NCBI GenBank assembly: GCA_021234155.1
Contig: JAJEKV010000059.1
Span: 2,808,182-2,872,181 of the forward strand
Length of the DNA stretch: 64,000 nucleotides
Source: Isoetes taiwanensis
Lineage: Eukaryota; Streptophyta; Lycopodiopsida; Isoetales; Isoetaceae
Direction of reading: 5' to 3'
This document shows, piece by piece, positions 11,501-20,786 of this stretch. A program made the translations under genes and the position numbers. A model generated the notes under the pieces. It did not search any database. It saw only the letters and a list, made by a program, of their open reading frames with translations, and was not told the origin of the DNA. The number at the start of each line of letters is the position of its first letter. Position 1 is the first letter of the stretch.

Positions 11501-12300
11501 CTTCTAAGATTCCACTAGAGCCCCGCAAAGCATCACTTGCCTTCTAATTGCCACAGCGGGAGGACGATAGATCCAAACCCCATTCCGTCAGTTCCTACTG
11601 CTTCGCATCTTCAATTGCAACTTCTCAGCCATGTCCCAAGTGGAAATGACCAAAACTCGACCTCCATAACGTAAACCCTTCAATAACCTATAAATCTGCA
11701 GGGTTTACGTTTCGGAGGCCATATCCTACTAAGATTCGACCAGGATCATGCATGGTGTCATCACGTATAGGGAGGGTGTTGGCGCCAGAAGATGGACCCG
11801 TAAAACCTTTTGGAAGCAGCTTGTCCCAAATGTCCTCCCCGAAGGCCCCTGGCAACGGTCGGGCAACTCCCGCACTCCGAAATTGTCCATTGACTCTTCC
11901 AATGCGCTTAGAACATCGACATTACCCTGGAGACCAAGTTTCATGGGCAGAAGATCACCCCTTCTCCAAGAAGAGTAAAAGCAGCTCATATCCAACACGT
12001 CTATAGTCAATTGGCCTAGGAAGTGGCTGTGGAATACTGCCATGTAGAGTGTTCGTGTTTCTTTTGTTATCAAAACTGACCGTGCAACTTGGTCCCTAGG
12101 GTAATTAGGCATTCCAGACGATATGGCAGAGTCAAATTGCCATTCCGGAGCCTCTTTACTACCCGAACGGGAAGACACCTGGGTTTCTCCACTGTCGGCC
12201 ACAGGGCGCTTCGTTGTTTGTTAAGTTCCACCGGACTGATCTTGGGCTTCTTTGGACCTGCTCAGAGCTTGCTGCTTAAATCGAGGATTCAGCATTCGGA
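11500..12300 (-). repeat. Block A (unidentified repeated block), inverted copy
   Basis: On the minus strand a 157-codon frame (11729-12202) reads through most of the block, with FDSAISSGMPNYPRDQ and TKETRTLYMAVF. Related frames occur at 14099-14383 (minus), 35371-35586 (plus) and 36224-36530 (plus). Plus-strand copies occur at 13340-13960, 15700-16140, 35290-36060, 39203-39680 and 40330-41000. The block edge carries the paired motif GGTTTACGTT…AACGTAAACC. I do not recognise the protein; recurrence in both transposons suggests an old captured or intrinsic component. Confidence 0.5.
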
Positions 12301-12359
12301 TATGACATGTTTGAGCCACCTTGGCTTGGTGGAGCCCACGTGGCATATTGGAGCTAGGC

Positions 12360-12600
12360 TGTTCAACAAATAAGCTTATGCAGCTTGTTCGAGGGGCCAT
12401 TGAATTTGACTTATCGAAGCCCAAGGCACCCCGGACGCTGGAAATAGGGGACATCCTTCACCGAGAACTCTGTAATGGTGATATTATTTTTGCTAACAGA
12501 CCGCCTTCCATTCACAAGCATTCTCTAATTGCATTTAAAGTTAGGATTCAAGAAAGTTTAGTGGTTCCTAAATGGGTCGAAGCATCATTAGTTTGACACA
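12360..12600 (+). pseudogene. Captured exon of RNA polymerase IV/V largest subunit
   Basis: The plus-strand frame (upstream part translated from minisatellite) encodes LGCSTNKLMQLVRGAIEFDL, then KAPRTLEIGDILHRELCNGD and NRPPSIHKHSLIAFKVRI. The last motif is the RPB1-family segment shortly before the catalytic aspartate loop. Pol II and III have NRQPSLHKMSI here, whereas the plant-specific NRPD1/NRPE1 subunits of Pol IV and V have NRPP(S/T)xHxHSLxA, so Pol IV/V is the better match. The frame stops at 12594-12596 before the NADFDGD-type metal site, so this is a fragment of one exon. These polymerases act in RNA-directed DNA methylation. It lies between a short minisatellite piece and block B inside the inner transposon. 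Confidence 0.75.
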
Positions 12601-13340
12601 TGACACCCTCCTTGGAGCATATTTGTTAACTTCCAAACATGTACGTTTTAGAACCGTTCATAAATGTCTCAAATGGCCACGTGGAGTCCAAGTGGATGAG
12701 GGACGGCATAATTAGTGTTTTAACAAGGGATTTAGGAGTGGAATCTGCAATGGAACACCTCAATTCATGTTCCAAGATGGTCATTGAATGGTTATGAGGC
12801 AATGGATTTAGCTTAAACCTGCATCACTTTGGTGTAGATGCATACTCTCGTTTGCGTGGCAGGACGAATGAGATAATTGAGAAGTAAAATGTCAAACAAG
12901 GTGTGCATTAAAGGCACTATTGAATTCACCCTGTGATGACAATAAACTAGTCGAGAATATGTTTCTTGCATTGTGACAATTTTCTTGCAAAGAACCAAAT
13001 TTATGGGCATACTCGCATGATTTGTTGGCAACAAACTTCATGCACCTCACTTGCAGGTCTGCCAGAACCACTCCAAAGTGTCAGAACATAAAAATGTTGA
13101 ATACTTTTTTATCTGCAAATTTTAGCTTGCTTCCAGGGCTATTGACCGAGTTTTGACTTGGTCAAAACTGCAAATTTGGATGTCTTTTGCATGTTTTCTT
13201 GCATCTGACTTTTGAACATAGGTTCTTTGGGTCTCATAGCATCTTCTTGAATTTAAATCACATTAAAATTCGAGTCAGGCAGCAAATGGCATAAGCTTTC
13301 TCGAGGACCCTTTTTTCTTGATTTGGGAAAGCACTTCTAA
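12600..13340 (+). repeat. Block B (unidentified repeated block), inner copy 1
   Basis: Homologous to 15097-15700 and to the best-preserved copy at 39690-40330. The open version elsewhere encodes NEIIEKVKCQTTCALKALMN and NKLVENLVLALCQFSCKEPN; here the frame is broken. The protein is not recognised. Confidence 0.5.
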
Positions 13341-14510
13341 CTCAAACTTTGGGAGAAGGGGTGATCATCTGGCCACGAAGCTTGGTCCCCAGGCTAATGT
13401 CGATGTTCTAAGCCCATTAGATAAGTCAATTTACAGTTCTGGAGGGCGGGAGTTGCCCGACCGTTGCCAAGGGCCTTTTTGAGAGGATATTTGGGACAAG
13501 CTACTTTCGAAAGGTTTTAAGGGTCCGTCTTCTAGCGTCAACATCCTCCCTCTATATGAGGACACTATGCATCATCCTGGCCGAATCGCACTAGGATGCG
13601 GCCTTCGAAACGTAAACCCTGTGGATTTCTAGGTTATGGACGGGTTTACGTTATGGAGGTCGAGTCTTGCTCGTTTGCACTTGGGACATGGCCAAATAGT
13701 TGCAATCAAAGACAGGAAGCAGTAGGAACTGACGTAATGGAGTTTGGATCTATCCTCCTCCGGCTGTGGCAATTAGAAGGCAAGTGCCACGCAAAGCGGC
13801 ACTTGACTTCTAATTGCCACAACCGGAGGCCGATCCATCCAAACCTCATTCCGTCAACTCCTATTGCTGCCTCCCTTCAACTGCGACATCTCGGCCATGT
13901 CCCAAGTGCAACGCATCAAAACTCGACCTCTGTAACGTAAACCCTTCAATAACCTAGAAATCCACAGGGTTTACGTTCCGGAGGCCATGTCCTAGTGAGT
14001 TTGGACTAGGATCATGCCTACTGCCGTCAAGCAGAGGGAGGCTATTGACGCTAGAAGACAGATGCTTAAAACCTTCCAGAAGCATCTTGTCCCACATGTC
14101 ATCTCCTGAGTGCAATAGGGCAACGGACGGGGACATCTCGCACTCCAAAACTATGAATTGACTCTTCCAATGGCTTTAGAACGCCGACATTACCCTGGGG
14201 ACCAAGTTTTGTGGGCACAAGATCACCCCTTCTCCCCTCCAAGACATCCGTAGTCAATCGGCCTAGGAAGTTGCTGCGGAATACTGCCATGTAGAGTGTT
14301 CGCGTTTCTTTCGTTATCAGAACTGACTGTGCATTGTGGTCCCTAGGGTAATTTCGCCATTCCGGACGATATGGCAAAGTCAAATTGCCATTCTGGAGCT
14401 TCTTTACTGCCCAAATGGGAAGATATCTGGGTTTCTACACTGTCGGCACCATGATGCTACGTTGTTCGTTAAGTTCTAACGGACCGATCTTGGGCTTCTT
14501 CGGACATGCT
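13340..14510. repeat. Block A copies in tail-to-tail arrangement
   Basis: A plus-strand copy (13340 to about 13800) meets an inverted copy (about 13800-14510). The centre is a near-palindrome around 13740-13860: GGCAATTAGAAGGCAAGTGCC followed by its complement. AACGTAAACCCTGTGGATTT and its inverse occur at about 13610 and 13960. No family recognised. Confidence 0.55.
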
Positions 14511-15096
14511 CATGTTAGGTGTCATGTTGGTGCCTAGGTAGCATGTTGGATCCTAGGTGGCATGTTTGAGCCACCTTGGCATGTTTGAGCCTAGGTGGCA
14601 TGTTGGAGCCTAGGTGGCATGGGTAGGATAGGCCAATTTTGCAGTTTTTTCAAATAAGGCACGAATCCCAATAAATGCACGTTAGGTGGCAAGTTGGTGC
14701 CCCGGTGCCATGTTGGAGCCTAGGTGGCATGTTGGAGCCCACGTGGCATAGTTGCAGCCTAGGTGGCATGTTTGAGCCACCTCGGCATGTTCAAAGGTGA
14801 TGTGGCATATGAATGTTGACATGGAAGCAAGGGTGATGATGTGGCAAGAAAGTTGTCAAGAGTACTTTTCCCTAGTCAAAATTTTTTCATGATGTGGTGC
14901 ATGGTGTAACACGTGTGAGATGATGTGGATGAGGTTGATGTTGGCATGTTGGATCCTAGGTGGCATGTTGGAGCCTAGGTGGCATGTTGGATCCTAGGTG
15001 GCATGTTGGAGCCTAGGTGGTATGTTGGAACCTAGGTGGCGTTGGATCCTAGGTGGCAGGTTGGAGCCACCTTGGCATGTTTGAGCCTAGGTGGCA
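14510..15096. repeat. Interrupted minisatellite patches
   Basis: Short runs of the 19-bp unit (about 14512-14622, 14688-14800 and 14938-15096) are separated by about 60-140 bp of unrelated DNA. The units are the same variants as in the long arrays. Confidence 0.8.
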
Positions 15097-16143
15097 TAAT
15101 TAGTGTTTTAACAAGGGATTTAGGAGTGGAATCTGCAATGGAGCACCTCAATTCCTATTCCAAAGATGGTCATTGAATGGTTAACAGGCAATGGATTTAG
15201 CTTAATCTGCATGACTTTGGTCTAGATGCATACTCTCATTTGCGTGGCAGGACGAATGAGATAATTGAGAAGGTAAAATGTCAAACAACGTGTGCACTAA
15301 TGAATTCTCCCTGTGATGACAATAAACTAGTCGAGAATCTGGTTCTTGCATTGTGACAATTTTCTTGCAAATAACCAAATTTATGAGCATACTTGCATGA
15401 ATTGTTGGCAAAAATAGTTCATGCACCTCACTTGTAGGTTTGTCAAAACCACTCCAAAGTGTCAGAACATAAAAAAGTTGAACACTTTTAATTTTGCAAA
15501 TTTTAGCTTGCTACCAGGGCTATTGACCAAGTTTTGACTTGGTCAAAATTACAAATTTGAAGGTCTTTTGCGTGTTGTCTTGCATCTGACTTTTGAACAT
15601 AGGTTCCTTGTGTCTCAGAGCATCTTCTTGAATTTGAATCACATTAAAATTCGAGCCAGGCAGCAAATGGCATAAGTTTTCTCGAGGTCCCTTTTTTCTT
15701 GATTTGGGAAAGCACTTCTAACTCAAACTTTGGGAGAAGGGGTGGTCTTCTGCCCATGAAACTTGGCCCCCAAGGTAATACCAATGTTCTAAGCCCACTG
15801 GAAGAGTCAGTTTATAGTTCCAGAGTGCGGGAGTTGCCCGACTGTTGCCAGGGGCCTTCGGGAGAGGACATTTGGGACAAGTTGCTTTCGAAAGGTTTTA
15901 AGTGTCTGTCTTTTGGCTTCGACACCCTCCCTGTACGTGATGACACTATGCATGATCCTGGTCGAATCTTAGTAGGATATGGCCTCTGAAACGTAAACCC
16001 TGTGTATTGCTAGGTTATTGAAGGGTTTACGTTATGGAGGTCAAGTTTTGGTTGTTTCCACTTGGGACATGGCTGACAAGTTGCAATTGAAGACATGAAG
16101 CAGTAGGAACTGACGGAATAGGGTTTGGATCTATCCTCCTCCC
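15097..16143 (+). repeat. Blocks B and A, inner copy 2
   Basis: Block B (about 15097-15700) is followed by block A (about 15700-16143), in the same order as 12600-13600 and 39690-41000. Around 15890 the sequence CGAAAGGTTTTAAGTGTC is the unoccupied version of the site that holds the TTAA-flanked element at 36532 in the outer transposon. Confidence 0.6.
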
Positions 16144-16281
16144 GCTAGATGTGGCATTGAGCCTATGTGGCATTGTGGAGCCTAGATGGCATGTTTGAGC
16201 CACCTCGGCATGCTAGGTAGCATGTTGGAGCCTAGGAGGCATGTTGGAGCCTAGCTGGCATGTTGGATCCTAGGTGGCAAG
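16144..16281. repeat. Minisatellite, part left of Ty3/gypsy element 1
   Basis: Units of the 19-bp repeat that resume at 27294 on the other side of the retrotransposon. The last five bases, GCAAG (16277-16281), are the left target duplication. Confidence 0.9.
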
Positions 16282-16879
16282 TGTTTGGTGGGGGAACCGG
16301 GCTCGGGACTGCCTGATGGACAGACCTCTGTGAGGCCTATAGCATCCAACAGGGCAGATCCTGAAACAATGTTGTCACGCGGGATTTGCTATCTAAGACA
16401 AAGGAGAGGGACACTAAAGCATGAAACAAAAGCATATGAAACATCAGAAGGAACACGAGAATGAAAACAATAGCAATCCATTGATATCAAACTCATGTAC
16501 AACACGGCTCTTCAAGAGCATGAACAGGGCGACAACTATATGCCGTCTCTGAACAACACCAAAAAGAAAAGCCCTCTCTAATGGAGGCCACATCTGGCTA
16601 TATAGCACAGCTGCACACGGCCCAGCGGCCGGGATCTGATCGGAAATGACTTCCGTCTCCAATGATGACCAGAAGTGCTGCCCTGCCACTCGTCTGAGCT
16701 GTGCAAACGGCTTGGCAGGACGGTCAGGGGGCAGTTGCACATCTCAGTCAGGCCCCCGTGGCTTCTTGTGAGGCCGTGAGGACTGACCTGGCTCAGCCAC
16801 TTTAGTCTCCCGTGGCTGAGACTGCGTATACAGTATGTATAGGCCTGCATTGTCGGGTGTTTGCACCACAGGCCTAACA
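16282..16879 (-). repeat. 3' LTR of element 1
   Basis: In element orientation it starts TGTTAGGCCTGTGGTG and ends CCCCCACCAAACA. A TATA-like CTATATAG lies at 16598-16605. It matches the other LTR closely, except at about 16669-16737 where many bases differ. The C-terminal codons of ORF3 lie within it (16744-16879). Confidence 0.93.
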
Positions 16880-19800
16880 CTCCCCCCCACCAAACGAGAC
16901 ATGGTGGAGAGAAAAGGTGGCATTTGCTCTGGTGGCGGGAAGTTCTCCACGCCGTGGTCAGCATCACGGCTGTGAGGCCGTGGGTGTCCTCTGTAGTCCT
17001 GTAGACGGAGCTGGCGTGCTTCAATTGATTCTATAGAGTTGTCTCCATATGCCGGAAAAGCATCTATGAGGAAATCTGTGTTGACCATTTGCTCAAATGT
17101 GCGGTGAATGGCCGATGGAAGATTCACCATTTCCATGAGTATCAAGGTGTCCAATGCAAAGGTAGAGACACTGGCATTTGGATTGCAGTAGAAAATATGC
17201 CTAGTGCGGTTGCGAGCACTTTGAAGAAGCGTAACCAGAGCAGCGCAATAACCAGCCTGAATAAAAGCTGTGGGGTCTGGTGATGTTGCTGCTATCTCCA
17301 TGAATGCCCTGAGACCTGCGATGGCATTCTCCGTGGTTCTCCATGTTTGCTGATTCGGCATGTAGATCCAATTTGTGGAGTTATCCAGGTTTTCATCATT
17401 GAGCCATACCCGGCGTCTGATGAATCATGGGTCCCAACGGTGGTCTTCACTTACTGCCGTGGGTGTCCAGTGGGCGTGAAGGTCCATCACGGGTGTCCAA
17501 ATTCTCTGTCTCCATGCGATAGTGTTGTACATTGGGTGTGATGGTGCACCAAAGTGTCTCAAAAGACTAGGCTCTGTAGCCGGAAGATGTTGTTTGTCTG
17601 CTATCTTCTGGTTGAAGAGTTCCAGAAGATCAGGTTTCATCTGCATGCATAAATCATTCCAGATAACTGAAGAGCACACGGAATCCAATACAGCAGGTAT
17701 CCAATTTGTTGGAATGACATTGTGTGCTAAAAGACCTTCTAGGGAAACCAAGGAAGCATGGTGTTGCAGAAAAAGTTGAGCTCGAAAAAGGCCATCAGGA
17801 TCATCCAGCCTGTGGCGGATTTCAGTATCTAATTCTGCCAACCAGAGGTTGATATGTTGATGTAGCTGTGGCATAAATTCCTGTTGGATCCTGATAAGGA
17901 ATGTAGGGTCTTGCACATAAGGGTTAGCTTGGTGCAATACCAACATTTGATGTATATCATCGTGATAATGTTCAGAATCAGCATTGTTATGCTTATCCTC
18001 TACAGATGCCAAGTAGTAGTCATGGATCACATATGCCATTGGTGCTACTGTTCTTGCAACAAAGTATTGAAGGTCCTCAACTTGCAGAAGCTTATAAGTA
18101 ACCAGTGCACACATCATGCCTTGCTCACGGATCGTGAGATCTGGCCATAGACGATCAATATCTGCTAGGGCATGATGCCATTGCAGAAGGAAAAGGTTTC
18201 TGCGCACATAGACAAAGTCAAAATAGCTTGCAGGTCTTTGGTAGTCACTAGATATTGCAGTTGCAAGAGTGAATGATCTATCAAGTCTGCGTAAGGAGTC
18301 ATCTGCAGTCTGCTCTGCTTCTTGCAAATTGTGTTCCAAAACAGCTATTTTGTTATCTCTTTCTGTCTTTTGGTTTTCCAACTGTCTGATTTGTCTAACG
18401 AGTTCTGCATCAGAGGAACCCGTGAGGTGCATCTCATTCAAGCTGGTTCTGAGAGCAGTTAACTCTGCTGTATCTGCTGCATCTTTTTCTTGTAAATGTT
18501 TGAGCTGTGCTTCTAAGGATATGATATGGTTATCCTTAGCTTTGGATGCTGTTTCCAAGTCCAGGTTTACGGACTGTAGCTGCTGAACCTTAGCAATAAG
18601 TTCAGTGTTTTGTGCACGCAGCTGATCATTTGTGCTAGAAAGATCCTTGAAGTTATTTTTCAATTCTTGGAACTGAGCTTGTTCCTGTAGCATAGAATCC
18701 TTGAGCCTGGTGAGCTCCTGCTGCTTAGCGTTTGCTTCTTCTCGTGCTGCAAGCAGTAAGCTATGTGCATGCTGTTGTTGTTCTTCAAAGGTGTTAGCCT
18801 GCTGTGTCAAGGTGTCAATTTCTCGTTGCATTTGCTCAGTGGAATCCACATGATGGCTGAAAGCATTTAGAACATGTTCATGCAACTCATGTATCTGACT
18901 AGTATATGCAAGCATGTCACGCTGGTAATTTGCCAGGACATGGCGTGGGTGTTGGAAAACTGTCATAACTTGCCTTTGAGGCCGTGATTGAGCTTCGTGA
19001 TCTGACTGCTCAGTTTTGTCTAAATCCACGAAGTACTGTGGCCTTTGCTGTTGGTCTTCTTGTCTGATGTGAGTTTGCTGTATAATGGCTAATGTATTGT
19101 CTTGCTGCTGCTGGTGAACACGGGAGGAATTTGAAGACTTGGCTGCTTCTTTTTGGGATGGGGGTTTCTCAGGGGGTACTTGTGGTTGCTGTTGAGTAGA
19201 CTGGATATTGGGTTGAGCAGATGTTTGAGGCGTCTCAATGATACCTTTGAGGGCTGAGATCACTGTTGGTCTCTGTGATCCTGATGTTGCTGTCTGAACA
19301 GCAGGTATTTGTCTATCAATGAGTGCTTGAAAGTGTGCACCCATTGGGCATTCCAGGGGTTGGCCTGGCTTTTGTCTCAGTCGGTCCAATTCTTCCAGTA
19401 TTCTCTGTTGGAGAAACTGGGGCCAATCAATTAGTGTTTCCGTGTGAATGGCAATTTGAGCAAGGGTATAGAATGTTTTGCTTATTGGGGTGTTTTTGAG
19501 GGAATGACCAAAGAATTTGCGCCATAAGAATCTGACAAAAGGGGCATGATCCTTGGGAAAGGTTGTGAGTTTTGTGGATGCAGCGGAATAAGGAGTGGGA
19601 GAATAAGAAGAAATATCGACCGAAAGGACATCCGAGGGTCCTAAGGGATTGATGAACTGAGGTAAGCTAAAAGTGTTCGTGATCTGGATCTTGGATAGAG
19701 TTATGGCCATCAACAGTTGTTACCATGCCAGCAGGGGTAGTGATAAGATTGGCAACAAATTGTGGTAACTGCAGAGGGTTTGGGATCGGAAGATTCTGTC

Positions 19801-19951
19801 TAGCCAGAATATGTAAACCCACCTTGACCAAAATTTCATGGCTCTTACCTGTTAAGGGAGCCGGTATTGTTGCAGTAGAAAACTTGACTGTCGCAAATTG
19901 TGCAGCGTCCATTGGTTCAGTGGCGCCAAGGGTTGATCTGGAAGATGCCAT
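16744..19951 (-). pseudogene. ORF3 of element 1, coiled-coil protein, disrupted
   Basis: The ATG at 19951 opens MASSRSTLGATEPMDAAQF. The frame shifts near 19705 and continues as a long frame (19710-17425), stops at a TGA (17425-17427) where element 2 has an Arg codon, and resumes in frame to 16744. The total is about 1,070 codons. The middle is Gln/Glu-rich with heptad-like leucines over roughly 180 residues (strong coiled coil), flanked by helical regions sharing 'RWDP' and 'WIYMPN' with element 2. Near its end the polypurine tract encodes LVGGSV, and the basic tail HKKPRGPD lies in the LTR. Extra ORFs after pol are known in Athila, Tat and Retand elements; the function here is unknown. The upstream start is chosen by homology with element 2. 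Confidence 0.75.
16880..16893 (-). other. Polypurine tract of element 1
   Basis: On the minus strand TTGGTGGGGGGGAG lies directly before the 3' LTR start TGTTAG, as expected for the plus-strand DNA primer. It is inside the ORF3 reading frame. Confidence 0.85.
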
Positions 19952-20431
19952 AGTTAGAGAAGAGACGGAGTACGAATGTTCGAAAGACGGAGCAGAAGTG
20001 CGGAGAAGGGAGCGGAATCGAAAGTTAGTTACAAGAGTAGTAAGGTTTTTTTTTTTTTTTTTTTGAAAATATCGTGACCATTGGTGATAACAGCTGTCAC
20101 CCTCTTAGGAGAGCCATAAAGTTGAAAAGACTGATAACTGTACCTAATTTAGGACAGTCCCTTGGGTTCGTGAAGGAACCGTTGGGGGGAGAACGAGAAG
20201 TTATTAGTGGTGACTAATAACAGTCTTCTGCATGTCAGGGCAGTAATGTGAAGGGTGCGTATAAGCTTTGAGAGGTACGGAAAATCCTGTCGGACTTCTA
20301 TCCTGGAATATCTTGGATGTGACAGTCTAGTGGAGTGATGCCAGCTGGTGTGCCACGTCGACTCAAGCGTGTGAACGAAGATAAAAGAAGAGTGTTGGTG
20401 TAGAGAATGTTATTCAGTTGATCTAGCGAAG
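19952..20431. promoter_or_regulatory. Divergent intergenic region with poly(A) tract, element 1
   Basis: About 480 bp lie between the ORF3 start (minus) and the antisense ORF start (plus). A run of 19 T (20046-20064) is a poly(A) tract on the ORF3 strand about 95 nt before its ATG, followed by a pyrimidine-rich leader. On the plus strand GATAAAAG (20380-20387) is a TATA-like box about 50 nt before the antisense ATG. Element 2 has the same arrangement. It could be a bidirectional promoter, or the poly(A) leader could aid internal translation. Confidence 0.5.
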
Positions 20432-20681
20432 ATGGAAGACGGAGGACCAGTTCCTTTTAACTGCCGAGAGTTCTTCACTTGTCGTATGAACGACATCGAT
20501 TTTTGGCGACTCCGGAACCGTGGAGTGCCCATGGATGGTTGGCTGGAGGGATTCGCTGAGAGTCCTCGCCTGGATTCTACATACCGGGATGTTGTGGTGC
20601 AGCTTGACTGGATCCCCGGTTTCGGGGGGTTTTGGGTTTCGCATCCTGCGGGTTGAGAGTGCCCCAAACACTCCCGAATAA
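20432..20681 (+). CDS. Antisense small ORF of element 1
   Basis: The ATG is in the context GCGAAGATGG, which element 2 shares. The product begins MEDGGPVPFN and contains RMNDIDFW, NRGVPMDGWLEGFAE and VVVQLDW, closely matching the 77-aa frame in element 2. The open frame stops at 20656 after 74 codons. A one-base shift in the GGGGGGTTTTGGG run would restore GFRILRVE and the stop at 20679-20681, as in element 2. It lies on the strand opposite to the rest of the element, between pol and ORF3. Downstream, TTTTTGTAATAGAAA resembles a plant poly(A) region. No family recognised; antisense extra ORFs are known in Grande-type Tat elements. Confidence 0.6.
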
Positions 20682-20786
20682 GTAGCGAGAGCTACATGCG
20701 GATGTAGGGGTTTATCCCCAATTTTGTAAATAGCTTGTAGTAATGTAAAGCCTTCAGGCTAATTTTTGTAATAGAAAGCTGTTTTG

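Noticed and set aside
12813-13034. Minus-strand ORFs opposite block B
   Set aside because: Shadow frames; the plus frame is the one open across the best-preserved copy (39830-40162).
20410-20671. Minus-strand frames overlapping the antisense ORF (20410-20667, 50587-50877)
   Set aside because: Third-position differences between the two elements favour the plus-strand frame; the minus products look like its complement.
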